A stretch of DNA of 64,000 nucleotides from contig NZ_JBEPTM010000005.1 in NCBI RefSeq assembly GCF_040549525.1, forward strand, positions 186,001 to 250,000. Direction: 5' to 3'. Every line of letters begins with the position of its first letter. Position 1 is the stretch's first letter. This stretch comes from Lacisediminihabitans sp040549525 (GTDB lineage: Bacteria; Actinomycetota; Actinomycetes; Actinomycetales; Microbacteriaceae). This document shows, one piece after another, positions 31,769 to 40,672 of the stretch. A program made the translations under genes and the position numbers. Under the pieces are notes generated by a model that saw only the letters and a program-made list of their open reading frames with translations, was not told the origin of the DNA and did no database searches.

Positions 31769-34700
31769 CTACGGGATGACCACCGCCGCGAGCTTCACCG
31801 GCCCCGCCGTGTAGTCGAGCTCGCTCGCCTGGGACACTCCCGACGGCACGATCGTGTCCATCACCTTCGGCACGGTGTTCGGGTCGGCCGAACACAGCGG
31901 CGTCGCTGCGGCCGCCGCGCACACCCCGAAGCTGTAATCACCGGCCGTCGAGCTGAACGCGCGGGTCTGGTCCACGCCATGCGTGCCGTCCTGGCCCGTG
32001 AGGGTCACGGTGAAGCCCCATCCTGACGCGGGCGTTCCTCCGAGCGCGGTCTTGTCCACGCTGAAGGTGATGTAGCGGCTGACCGCGTTGGCGCCGACCG
32101 TCACGGCTCCGAGCGAGGCGCCCGAGGCATCCACGAACCTGTTGTTTCCGAACCCCTGCGCCTCGATCAGTCGGCTCCACGGGGTGAGGGTCGAGTAGTT
32201 CATCCCCGGGTAGGAGGATGCCGCGGAGGTGGCTGTGGCGCCGGGCGGAGAGACGTAGACATCCACCAGCTGGGCACCGTTGGTCGATCCGAAGGTGGGG
32301 GTGAGGTCTGCGGTCTGCACCCGGAAGGTGATCGTCGATCCGGTGTCGTACACCTGGAAGCGGTCGAGGTCGAAGGCTCCCGCGTGGAAGTCGCCGGCCT
32401 TCGGGTAGGCGTAGTTGCCCGGGCCGTTGTCGTCACCGGTCGGGTCGTCGACGCTGTAGAGCAGCGTGCCGTTCACGACATCGTTCACCACGGAGCGCAC
32501 CACCTGCGCGGTGCCCCCGTTCGACGCGGTGCTCGTGATCACGAAGACGTTCGTGCCGGCGGCCGAGGTCACGTCGACGCTGAATGACCCGTCCGCGGCC
32601 GCAGTCGTGTGTGTCAGTGTGGTGACACTGTTCGCGTCGGTGGCGACATCCGCGATGTCGATGGATGCTCCGTGGGCGGCCGTTCCGCTGACCGTCGTCG
32701 TCGCCCCGGTGGCCGATCCGTCCGCGGGGGCCGTGACGGTGAGCGGGGTCGAGCCCTGGCTGTGGGACACATAACGGTCGCGCACCTGGGCGGGCTGTTC
32801 GAGGCTGCGGCCCGCCGCGAGATCCGCGGTGAGGCGCACCTGCGACGCCGAACCCCAGGTGAGCGGCGAGGCGGATCCGTCCGCCTTGCCGTTGACAAAG
32901 CCGATGGAGGCCGTGGCCGGGTCGGTGCCGAACGGCGAGGCGGCCACATCAGCCCGGTCCCACACCTGCTCTGGCACGAGTCCCGGGCCGGAGTTCATCC
33001 GGTTGATCGACACCAGCACGGAGGATGCGTCGGACTTCTGTCCCTGGGCCAGATACTGTTGCGCCCGCTCGGCGCCCAGCACGGGCCACGGGTGTCCGGT
33101 GCCGGAGAAGTTGTTGGTCCAGGGAGCCCCGGTGACTGAGCAGTTCGTGCCGGCGCCGACGAAGCAGTCGCCATAGCCGTCGCCGTTGTAGCGCAACCAT
33201 CCGGCGCCGCTGTCGGTGGGACGCTGGATCGTGGCATCCGTCACGGCGAGCGAATTGAGGATCACCGGATCGGTCGCGGGCAGGATGCCGAGGCGCACGT
33301 ACTCGAGGAAGCCGGCATCCGCTACCGCGCGCTGGTCGAGCGTCGGGCCGCCGTTGCCCACGTTGTAGCTGATCGCCGCATTCGGGTCACCGGTCTTCGA
33401 GAGCCGGATGAAGTACGGAGAGCTGGAGAGCGGTCCGTTCGTCGTCACGCCCCAGGTCTTGATCGTGCGCTGGTACTGGTCGGCGGTCGCGCGCCAGACT
33501 CGCGCGCTGGCGGGATCGTGGTGCTGGTCGGCGATGGTCGCCGCGGCGATGAGGCCCGCGATCTCGGCGGCGATGGTGGAGGGGGAGTAGCCGGTCTGCT
33601 CCTCCCAGCGTTCGACGCCGAAGCTCGGGCCGTGGCTCACGAGGAAATTCGCCGCAGAGCGCACGCGCGGCCAGAGAGCGTCGTCGCCGGCGAGTCCGGA
33701 CTGCAGCGCCATGAGGATCGGGTAGGCCGTCTCATCCAGTTGGTCGTTGAAGGCGTCGGCGGCCTTTGTGCCATCCAGCAACGAGTTGCGGGGTTGCGAG
33801 CCGTTGGCCTGCTGGCTCTTCAGCAGCAGGTAGCGCACCGTCGCCTGGGCGGTGGAGACATCGCCGTCGGTATAGAGCGCGGTCCAGGCCTCGTAGAGGT
33901 CGCGCGCGAACACCTCCTTGTAGCCGCCGACGAAGAGGTTGTTCGGGTCGTTCGCCACGATGGACTGGCCCCACGGGGCATCCAGTCCGGCAACGATCGC
34001 GCCCGGATATGTCTTGTCTTCTGAGGCCTTCACCACATTGGCCGACTGGTAGTAGTTCTTGATCGCGGCCAGTCTCTGCGAGCCGGTGAGCCCGGGGGTC
34101 GTGAGCACCGGGAACCTGAGGCCGGCGTCGTAGCGAGCCCAACCGGCGAGGTAACTCGCCGTCAGGCGCGCCTGCGAGGAGCTCACTGTCGCTCGCGCCG
34201 TCGCGACGGCCGCAGCCTGGGAGGTGCCGAATCCGAGCGCGAGCACGGCTCGGCCGTCGCGGTCACGCTGCACGCCGACGGTCTGCTCGACATTGCCGTT
34301 CGTCGCCGTCGTCGTGACCGGGCCGAGAGTGTGGGATGAATCGAGCTGGACGAGTCCGTCGCTCGCTGTTCCGACGAATCCACTGCTGGCGCTGCTGAAG
34401 GACCGATCGCCCGAGAGGGCGAGATACGAGGGCACGGCATAGGCCGTGCGGTTGGCCTGGCTCGTCGTCTTCGTGTCGAAGGAGACAGGCACGGACTGCC
34501 CGCTGCTGGTGTCGATGACGGCGCTGTCGGCCCCTCCGTTGGCAGCGCCTCCGCCGCCGTTCCCGCCCGCATTCGCGTCGAGACGCACGTAGAGGGAGTA
34601 GCTGCGAGCCGCTTTCGTGAGCGGCTGGAAGGTGGTGCGCACCACAACGCTGTCACGGGCAGGGTCGGTGAGGTAGGTGTTCACCAAGCGGTAGGCACCG

Positions 34701-35086
34701 CTCTTCGCGGTCGACGTGATCGTGCAGACCGTGCCCGTGGGATCGGATGACACGGTGTAGGTGGTGTCACGGCTCTGCAGGTCGGTGAAGGAAGAGCCGT
34801 CGGTGACGAGGTACTGCATCGTCTCGACATTCGTCGCGTCGAGGGTGGGTGCGTAGACATCGGAGAGGATGCCGTTCGCCACGGTGAACCAGATCTTGGA
34901 GTCGGTCGTGCGCGAGGTGCCGACACAGTCCTTGCGGGACTGGCCCTGGTGGCTCGTGGCACCGGGCGCACCGGCCGCCTCGGCCGCGGGGGTGGCTGCG
35001 GTGGAGGCGGAAGCCGAACCCACCGACAGCGTCACGAGGGCGAGGCTTGCAATGAGGGCTGGCGCGACGAGGCTGCGTCGGATCAT
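31769..35086 (-). CDS. Secreted glucodextranase (GH15) with N, catalytic, Ig-like and C-terminal domains
   Basis: 1105 residues; RBS AAGGAGAG lies 6-7 nt before the ATG at 35086. Signal peptide to about ASAS (residues 1-28). Domain order: N-terminal beta-sandwich (about 45-300); GH15 (alpha/alpha)6 barrel with YFIRLSKTGDPNA and general acid E495 in RWEEQTGYSP and base E706 in LVPEQVW; an Ig-like B domain near 790-890 (LTVTAPADGSATGATTTVSG); and a C-terminal beta-sandwich (about 895-1100, DDNGPGNYAYPKAGDF). This matches the four-domain glucodextranases of Arthrobacter, which release glucose from the non-reducing ends of dextran and other alpha-1,6-glucans. Cell-wall anchor or CBM is not obvious. 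It has a strong promoter and LacI-like operator. Confidence 0.9.
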   Translation of the reverse strand: MIRRSLVAPALIASLALVTLSVGSASASTAATPAAEAAGAPGATSHQGQSRKDCVGTSRTTDSKIWFTVANGILSDVYAPTLDATNVETMQYLVTDGSSFTDLQSRDTTYTVSSDPTGTVCTITSTAKSGAYRLVNTYLTDPARDSVVVRTTFQPLTKAARSYSLYVRLDANAGGNGGGGAANGGADSAVIDTSSGQSVPVSFDTKTTSQANRTAYAVPSYLALSGDRSFSSASSGFVGTASDGLVQLDSSHTLGPVTTTATNGNVEQTVGVQRDRDGRAVLALGFGTSQAAAVATARATVSSSQARLTASYLAGWARYDAGLRFPVLTTPGLTGSQRLAAIKNYYQSANVVKASEDKTYPGAIVAGLDAPWGQSIVANDPNNLFVGGYKEVFARDLYEAWTALYTDGDVSTAQATVRYLLLKSQQANGSQPRNSLLDGTKAADAFNDQLDETAYPILMALQSGLAGDDALWPRVRSAANFLVSHGPSFGVERWEEQTGYSPSTIAAEIAGLIAAATIADQHHDPASARVWRATADQYQRTIKTWGVTTNGPLSSSPYFIRLSKTGDPNAAISYNVGNGGPTLDQRAVADAGFLEYVRLGILPATDPVILNSLAVTDATIQRPTDSGAGWLRYNGDGYGDCFVGAGTNCSVTGAPWTNNFSGTGHPWPVLGAERAQQYLAQGQKSDASSVLVSINRMNSGPGLVPEQVWDRADVAASPFGTDPATASIGFVNGKADGSASPLTWGSASQVRLTADLAAGRSLEQPAQVRDRYVSHSQGSTPLTVTAPADGSATGATTTVSGTAAHGASIDIADVATDANSVTTLTHTTAAADGSFSVDVTSAAGTNVFVITSTASNGGTAQVVRSVVNDVVNGTLLYSVDDPTGDDNGPGNYAYPKAGDFHAGAFDLDRFQVYDTGSTITFRVQTADLTPTFGSTNGAQLVDVYVSPPGATATSAASSYPGMNYSTLTPWSRLIEAQGFGNNRFVDASGASLGAVTVGANAVSRYITFSVDKTALGGTPASGWGFTVTLTGQDGTHGVDQTRAFSSTAGDYSFGVCAAAAATPLCSADPNTVPKVMDTIVPSGVSQASELDYTAGPVKLAAVVIP

Positions 35087-35102
35087 GGGGGTCTCTCCTT
35101 TG

Positions 35103-35112
35103 AGAACGTTCT
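35103..35112. promoter_or_regulatory. Palindromic operator, LacI family type
   Basis: AGAACGTTCT is a perfect palindrome with flanking TG/GA symmetry (TGAGAACGTTCTGA), centred on CG as in LacI/GalR-family operators. It overlaps the transcript start side of the promoter at 35121-35149, the usual repressor position. No LacI gene is in the window. Confidence 0.6.
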
Positions 35113-35120
35113 GATTTCGA

Positions 35121-35149
35121 ACGCTAGCCGCCCGACCGAGCCCGGTCAA
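35121..35149 (-). promoter_or_regulatory. Sigma70-type promoter of the glucodextranase gene
   Basis: On the minus strand, TTGACC (35149-35144) then 17 bp then TAGCGT (35126-35121). This is the best canonical promoter in the window, and it drives a transcript with a leader of about 30 nt and a Shine-Dalgarno site. Confidence 0.65.
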
Positions 35150-35180
35150 CACCCGATCTGTCTACCACGCAGATCGCGGG

Positions 35181-37409
35181 CTATCTGCCGGGGCGCTGAG
35201 CGGCTGCGGTTCCGCGCCCGCTGATGAGCGCAGGATCGGGAGCGGGGAACGCGCCACCGCGATACTCCGGATTCGCGTTCAGTGATGTCATGGTGTTGCG
35301 GAAGATGTTGAACTTGGTGTTGTAGCCGTTGGTGCCGGAAAGCGTGATCTTGCGCAGGGAGCGGTGGCCGCCATCCGTGTTGCCCACCCACACCGCGAGG
35401 GACATCTTCGTGGTGGTGGCGATCAGCCAGTTCTGCGCGGCATCGTCGGTGGTCCCGGTCTTGCCGACGATCGGAACGCCATCGCGTGGACGCCCGGGCG
35501 TGCCGGTGCCGGAGGACATGACGGCGCTCAGTGCGTAGGCGACCGTCGCGGCGACGTTGGGTGCGATCGCCTGGGTGCAGGAGCGGGCCTGCCCCGGGGC
35601 GTCCTTGCCGTCCGGCCCGACCACCCTGTCGATGATGGTCGGTGCGCAATACAGGCCGTTCGCGCCGACTGTCGCGATCGCGGCTGCCATGGTCACCGGG
35701 GCGATCTCGTTGGTACCGATGATCGCCGCGGGCTGTGCACCGAGCTCCGCCCCGTCGGCGCGGTGAACGCCGTATGCCTTCGCGGTGTCCCGGATGTCGC
35801 AGACATCGAGCTTCTGCGCCATCGAGATGAACGCGACGTTGACCGAGTTCTTGGTGGCGGTGGCGACGGTCATCATGCCGCCCTCCCCGGGAGAGTCATT
35901 GTGGAACACGAAGGGTGCCTGACCGTCCGAATTGACGCACCGGGAATTGAAGCTGCTCAGGTTGAAGGCCCGTGACGTGCCATTGACGACCTCGCTGAGC
36001 GTGTGTCCCTTCTTCAGCCACTGGGTGAGGGTGAAGATCTTGTAGGTGGAACCGGTCTGGAAGCCGATCGAACCCCCGTACTGCTTATCGGTCATGTAGT
36101 CGACGGCGGTCGTTGTCGGCCCACCTCCGTCCTTCGAGTTGTCGAAGCCCTTGTTCTGCGCCATCACCAGAATGCGACCGGTGCCGGGTTGCATCGCCAC
36201 TGCCGCCGCACCCAGTGCGAAACGCGTTTCCTGCGGGGGAGCGCTCGCGACGAGATTGTTCTGCGCCACATCCTGCTGGTTGAGATCGATGCTCGTATAG
36301 ATGCTGTAGCCGCCGGCTGCCCAAGCCGCGGCCCGAGCCTCCGCAGTGGCGCCGAGGGCGGTGAGCGTGGGGACCAGCCGCAGGGCGAAGTCGCAGGCGA
36401 ACTTCGCGTCGGCCGCGTAGAGACATCCGTTGTTGGGGGTGCGCAGCTTCGGTTCGATCGGTGTCGCCAATGCCGCCTGGTAGGCGGCGTCATCGATGTA
36501 GCCGAGGTCATGCATGTCGAACAGGATCAGGTCGCGGCGCTCCTTGTTGGCGGCATAGAGCGCCGGATCGCTGAGATTTCGCGCATTGGGCTGCTGCACC
36601 ATGGCGATGAGACTCGCGGCCTGGGGGAGCGTGACGTCCTTGGCACTGACACTGAAGTACTTCTGCGCCGCCGATTCGATGCCGTAGGTGTTGCCCCCGA
36701 AGCCGGCGATATTCAGATAGCCGAGGAGGATCTCCTTCTTGGAGTACCGCTTCTCGAGCCCGATGGCGAACTTCATCTCGCGCAGTTTGCGGTTGAGTGT
36801 GTCGTCGATCGCGGCCGCATAGGCCGCCTTCTTCTTCGCCGGATCGTCCACCCGCAGGGCGCGCTGGATCAGGATGTTCTTCACGAGTTGCATCGCGATG
36901 GTCGAACTGCCGCTGGTGATCGACTTGTGCACCAGGTTGCCCGCCGCCGCCCGCACGATCGCCTTGACGTCTACTCCGCCGTGCTCCCAGAACCGGCGGT
37001 CTTCTCCGGCGACAGTCGCTTCGGTGATGAATTTCGACACGGCATCCCAGGACACACTCTGGCGATCCTGATCGTAGATCGTCGCGATGGCTACGGGCGC
37101 GCCGTCACGTTGGGCGTAGATCTGGTTGCGCTCGGTCTGCGTATCGATGGTGAGATACCCCGGCAGATTGTCGAAGAATCCGATCGAGGCGCTCGCACTG
37201 CGACTGGCGACCAGAATCGACGGAAGGGCGAGGGATGCCACGAGCACGCCGGCGAGCAGGCTGAACAACACCAGACCGATCAGGGAACCGAATACCGTGC
37301 CCCGTTTGCCATAGTCCGACACCGAGGACTGGCTCATGGCGGTCTGCAAGGGTGCAGGCTCCCGCAATTTCCGACTCACAACCGGGCCCCCTTCGCCACA
37401 CGTCTCCAT
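35181..37409 (-). CDS. Class A penicillin-binding protein (transglycosylase/transpeptidase)
   Basis: 742 residues. One N-terminal transmembrane helix (FGSLIGLVLFSLLAGVLVASL, about 40-60), a GT51 transglycosylase domain with the catalytic Glu E136 in AGEDRRFWEHGGVD, and a transpeptidase domain with SxxK (S454-T-Y-K457), SxN (SVN), and KTG (K650-TG). It polymerises lipid II and cross-links the glycan in the periplasm-facing wall zone. Size fits PBP1-like proteins. Glucodextranase lies downstream on the same strand but with its own promoter. A 22-bp inverted repeat at 37426-37447 lies just before its start. Confidence 0.92.
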   Translation of the reverse strand: METCGEGGPVVSRKLREPAPLQTAMSQSSVSDYGKRGTVFGSLIGLVLFSLLAGVLVASLALPSILVASRSASASIGFFDNLPGYLTIDTQTERNQIYAQRDGAPVAIATIYDQDRQSVSWDAVSKFITEATVAGEDRRFWEHGGVDVKAIVRAAAGNLVHKSITSGSSTIAMQLVKNILIQRALRVDDPAKKKAAYAAAIDDTLNRKLREMKFAIGLEKRYSKKEILLGYLNIAGFGGNTYGIESAAQKYFSVSAKDVTLPQAASLIAMVQQPNARNLSDPALYAANKERRDLILFDMHDLGYIDDAAYQAALATPIEPKLRTPNNGCLYAADAKFACDFALRLVPTLTALGATAEARAAAWAAGGYSIYTSIDLNQQDVAQNNLVASAPPQETRFALGAAAVAMQPGTGRILVMAQNKGFDNSKDGGGPTTTAVDYMTDKQYGGSIGFQTGSTYKIFTLTQWLKKGHTLSEVVNGTSRAFNLSSFNSRCVNSDGQAPFVFHNDSPGEGGMMTVATATKNSVNVAFISMAQKLDVCDIRDTAKAYGVHRADGAELGAQPAAIIGTNEIAPVTMAAAIATVGANGLYCAPTIIDRVVGPDGKDAPGQARSCTQAIAPNVAATVAYALSAVMSSGTGTPGRPRDGVPIVGKTGTTDDAAQNWLIATTTKMSLAVWVGNTDGGHRSLRKITLSGTNGYNTKFNIFRNTMTSLNANPEYRGGAFPAPDPALISGRGTAAAQRPGR

Positions 37410-37425
37410 TGTCGGTCGCGCTGGA

Positions 37426-37447
37426 CGTATCGGTCTACCCCGATACG
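37426..37447. promoter_or_regulatory. Perfect inverted repeat before the penicillin-binding protein gene
   Basis: CGTATCGG and CCGATACG around a 6-nt spacer. It lies between the phosphoketolase stop and the PBP start on the same strand; it could be an operator for the PBP gene or a terminator for phosphoketolase. No T-tract follows on either strand. Confidence 0.4.
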
Positions 37448-37481
37448 GCGCGTGCCCGAATTGTGACCTTCTTGCTCACCC

Positions 37482-40004
37482 TCAGCTGTTGTCCCCGCCC
37501 GTTTCGGCGGCGGAGATCGCGCCGACCCCCGATCCGTTCCAGGTCCAGTCGGCGACTTCCGGGATGTCCTCGCCCTGCTCGCGGGTGTACAGCCGAGCGC
37601 GCTGGCGGGAGTCCTGCATGTCCTGGCGGAGGCCCGCAGAACGGGCGGCGAGACCGGGAACGCGATCGATCACGTCCATCACGAGGTGATAGCGGTCGAG
37701 GCTGTTCAGCATCGCCATGTCGAATGGCGTCGTCGTTCCGCCCTCTTCGTTGAAACCGCGCACGTGGATATTGGCGTGCCCGCTGCGACGATAAGTGAGC
37801 CGATGGATCAGGGTCGGATAGCCGTGGTAGGCGAACAGCACGGGCTTATCGGTCGTGAAGATCGCGTCGAACTCTCTGCTCGCAAGGCCGTGCGGGTGCT
37901 CCGATTCGTCCTGGAGGCGCATGAGGTCGATCACGTTGACGACCCGCACCTTGAGCTCCGGCAGTCGCTCGCGCAGGATGGATGCCGCCGCCAACGTCTC
38001 AAGGGTCGGCACATCGCCGGCGCACGCGAGCACGACATCGGGCTCCTCTCCCTCGACCTCTGTACCGGCCCACTCCCAGATGCCGACTCCGCGGGTGCAG
38101 TGCGCGATCGCGTCGGGCATGCTCAGCCACTGGGGGCTCGGCTGCTTTCCGGCGACGACCACATTCACGTAGTCGACAGAGCGCAGGCAGTGGTCGTAGG
38201 TAGACAGCAAGGTGTTCGCATCGACCGGGAAATACACCCGCACGATGCTCGCCTTCTTGTTGACCACATGGTCGATGAACCCCGGGTCCTGGTGGCTGAA
38301 CCCATTGTGGTCCTGGCGCCATACGTGGCTCGACAGCAGGTAGTTGAGCGAGGAGATGGGCAGACGCCACTCGAGCTTCTTCGACTCCTGCAGCCACTTG
38401 GCGTGCTGGCTGAACATCGAATCGATGATGTGGATGAACGCCTCGTAGCAGTTGAACATGCCGTGACGGCCGGTGAGCAGATAGCCCTCGAGCCATCCTT
38501 CGCACTGGTGCTCACTCAGCATCTCCATCACACGCCCGGCGCGAGCGAGGTGCTCATCGACCGGCCAGATCGCGCTGTCCCACTGTTTGTCGGTTGCTTC
38601 GTAGACGTCTTGCAGGCGATTGGATGCTGTCTCGTCCGGTCCGAAGATGCGGAAGTTGTCGGGGTTCGCCCGGATCACTCCGGCGAGCCACCCACCGAGC
38701 ACCTTCGTCGCTTCCAACGCGACGCTTCCCGGCTCTCCGATCTCGATCGCCGACTCCCTGAAGTCCGGAAGCTCGAGGTCGCGACGCAGTCGACCGCCGT
38801 TCGCAAAGGGGGTCGCAGACATCCGAAGGTCGCCCTTCGGCGCGAGCTCCGCGATCCACTCGACCAGGCGGCCGGATTCGTCGAACAGCTCTGCCGGCTT
38901 GTACTTCAGCATCCAGTTCTCGAGGATGCGGGTGTGCGCCTCGGTGTCGCGGGCGTTTGCGAGGGGCACCTGGTGGGCTCGCCAGGTGTTCTCCACGGGC
39001 TTGCCGTCGATCTCAGCCGGGCAGGTCCAGCCCTTCGGCGTGCGAAGGATGATCATCGGCCAGACGGCGGTGCCCTCGAGCTCGCCCTCCGCTGCCGCCT
39101 TCTTGATGCGCGCGATCTCGTTGAGCACCTCGTCGAGGGTCTCCGCCATTCGCTCGTGCACGCGCAGGGGGTCTTCGCCGTCGAAGCCCCCGGAGACGAT
39201 GTAGGGCTTGTGGCCGTAGCCGCGCATGAGGTCGAGAAGCTGCTCCTCCGGGATGCGGGCGAGGATGGTGGGGTTCGCGATCTTGTAGCCGTTGAGGTGA
39301 AGGATCGGCAGCACCACGCCATCCTGAAGCGGATCGATGAACTTATTGGAGTGCCAGGCTGTTGCGAGCGGACCCGTCTCGGCCTCACCGTCACCGATCA
39401 CACACGCGACGAGAAGGTCGGGGTTGTCGAAGGCCGCACCATAGGCGTGCGAGAGCGAATAGCCGAGTTCTCCGCCCTCATTGATCGATCCGGGCACATT
39501 CGGTGCCGCGTGGCTCGGGATACCACCGGGGAACGAGAACTGCCGGAACAACCGACGGATGCCCTCCGCGTCCTCTCGGATCGAGGAGTACAACTCCGAA
39601 TAGGTGCCTTCCAGGTAGCTATTGGCCACCATGCCCGGACCGCCGTGACCGGGGCCGGTGATGTAGAGGGTCTTCTGTTCGCGTTCCCGGATGATCCGGT
39701 TGAGGTGCGCGTAGATGAAGTTGAGCCCCGGGGTCGTGCCCCAGTGGCCCAGAAGGCGGGGTTTGATGTTCTCCAGCACCAGGGGGGTGCGAAGCAGCGG
39801 ATTGTCGAGCAGATAGATCTGGCCGATCGACAGGTAGTTCGCGGCGCGCCACCAGCCGTCGATCTGGGCGAGCGTGTGCGGATCGAGGGGGGTGATGTTC
39901 TTGGACGGCCAGAAGGAGGTGCCCCCGGTGCCGTGCGAGGTTTCACCGGGCGTGTTCGCCGCGGGGGTATTCGCCGTAGCGACGGTGCTGATCGTGTCGG
40001 TCAT
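37482..40004 (-). CDS. xfp: Phosphoketolase (xylulose-5-phosphate/fructose-6-phosphate)
   Basis: 840-residue thiamine-diphosphate enzyme that splits xylulose-5-P or fructose-6-P with phosphate into acetyl-phosphate and glyceraldehyde-3-P or erythrose-4-P. ITGPGHGGPGMVANSYLEG and VIGDGEAETGPLATAWHSNK (TPP/Mg2+ site) are diagnostic, as are the substrate segments LTYRRSGHANIHVRGF and HGLASREFDAIF. Length is typical (about 790-830). Cytosolic. GGAGCCCAG gives a Shine-Dalgarno 5 nt before the ATG. It lies alone between the PBP gene and the YbjQ-like gene. In actinobacteria it often pairs with acetate kinase, which is not seen here. Confidence 0.95.
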   Translation of the reverse strand: MTDTISTVATANTPAANTPGETSHGTGGTSFWPSKNITPLDPHTLAQIDGWWRAANYLSIGQIYLLDNPLLRTPLVLENIKPRLLGHWGTTPGLNFIYAHLNRIIREREQKTLYITGPGHGGPGMVANSYLEGTYSELYSSIREDAEGIRRLFRQFSFPGGIPSHAAPNVPGSINEGGELGYSLSHAYGAAFDNPDLLVACVIGDGEAETGPLATAWHSNKFIDPLQDGVVLPILHLNGYKIANPTILARIPEEQLLDLMRGYGHKPYIVSGGFDGEDPLRVHERMAETLDEVLNEIARIKKAAAEGELEGTAVWPMIILRTPKGWTCPAEIDGKPVENTWRAHQVPLANARDTEAHTRILENWMLKYKPAELFDESGRLVEWIAELAPKGDLRMSATPFANGGRLRRDLELPDFRESAIEIGEPGSVALEATKVLGGWLAGVIRANPDNFRIFGPDETASNRLQDVYEATDKQWDSAIWPVDEHLARAGRVMEMLSEHQCEGWLEGYLLTGRHGMFNCYEAFIHIIDSMFSQHAKWLQESKKLEWRLPISSLNYLLSSHVWRQDHNGFSHQDPGFIDHVVNKKASIVRVYFPVDANTLLSTYDHCLRSVDYVNVVVAGKQPSPQWLSMPDAIAHCTRGVGIWEWAGTEVEGEEPDVVLACAGDVPTLETLAAASILRERLPELKVRVVNVIDLMRLQDESEHPHGLASREFDAIFTTDKPVLFAYHGYPTLIHRLTYRRSGHANIHVRGFNEEGGTTTPFDMAMLNSLDRYHLVMDVIDRVPGLAARSAGLRQDMQDSRQRARLYTREQGEDIPEVADWTWNGSGVGAISAAETGGDNS

Positions 40005-40062
40005 CTGGGCTCCACTTCAGTCGGGCTGCGCGAGCTGCAGCCTGTGTGGCACCGTACTCGAC

Positions 40063-40072
40063 CGTCATGACG
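40063..40072. promoter_or_regulatory. 10-bp palindrome upstream of phosphoketolase
   Basis: CGTCATGACG is a perfect palindrome about 60 bp upstream of the xfp start. Possible operator; no regulator is known. Confidence 0.25.
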
Positions 40073-40127
40073 TGAAGTAGTACGAAAGTCCCAAGTTTCG
40101 CGTGGGTGACCGGCGCTCCAGCCGGCC

Positions 40128-40496
40128 TCAGACGGCGAGCGGAGCGGACTGCAGTGTCGATCCGGGCTCGCCCGCGGCGATCGGAGAGACGATCACCGCA
40201 CTGCCGTAGGCGCAGACCTCTGTCCAGTTGGTGCCGAGATCGGAGGTGTCGAAACGCATCGCGACGATCGCATTGGCGCCCTTCGCTTCCGCCTCGGCGA
40301 TCATGCGCCGCATGACCTCCTGGCGGCTTTCGTAGAGCATCCGCGTCATCTCGGGAAGCTCGCCACCCGCGATCGAACGCAGGCTCGCCGTGAAGCTCGC
40401 GCCGATGTCGCGGGACCGCACGGTGAGACCCATCACCTCGCCGTAGATGGCGTCGATGCGGTAGCCGGCGATGTCGTTTGTCGTCACGATGATCAT
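40128..40496 (-). CDS. YbjQ-like heavy-metal-binding domain protein
   Basis: 122 residues with the YbjQ/UPF0145 blocks: IIVTTNDIAGYRIDAIYGEVMGLTVR, ESRQEVMRRMIAEAEAKGANAIVAMRFDTS, EVCAYGSAVIV. The family forms pentamers of unknown role; a metal-binding function is only suggested. TAGGGT lies 7 nt before the ATG at 40496. Confidence 0.85.
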   Translation of the reverse strand: MIIVTTNDIAGYRIDAIYGEVMGLTVRSRDIGASFTASLRSIAGGELPEMTRMLYESRQEVMRRMIAEAEAKGANAIVAMRFDTSDLGTNWTEVCAYGSAVIVSPIAAGEPGSTLQSAPLAV

Positions 40497-40503
40497 GATC
40501 GCC

Positions 40504-40509
40504 ACCCTA
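40504..40509 (-). promoter_or_regulatory. -10 box of a near-leaderless promoter for the YbjQ-like gene
   Basis: TAGGGT on the minus strand, then GGCGATC and ATG at 40496. Confidence 0.5.
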
Positions 40510-40609
40510 ATGCCGCTGCTGGCGAACGCGTGGCGGTACACCCGAGTTCTGCGGAGGAGCTGGGCGGTAGAGCTGTGTTGTGGAGCTGTGCATCCGAACC
40601 CCGAAACCC

Positions 40610-40670
40610 AGTTCTGCCTCGCTTTGCCCTGCTCTGCTCTGCCCCGGCTCTGCCCGGCTCCACGGCCGAT
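40610..40670. repeat. Low-complexity CTCTGC-type patch
   Basis: Between the YbjQ-like gene and the RecQ stop, short irregular CTCTGC/CTGCTCTG units recur, from about 40610 to 40670. The 176-bp gap (40497-40672) holds no gene. Confidence 0.4.
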
Positions 40671-40672
40671 TC

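Noticed and set aside
37686..40070. 794-codon plus-strand frame opposite phosphoketolase
   Set aside because: Phosphoketolase on the minus strand is unmistakable; the opposite frame is an artefact of high GC content.
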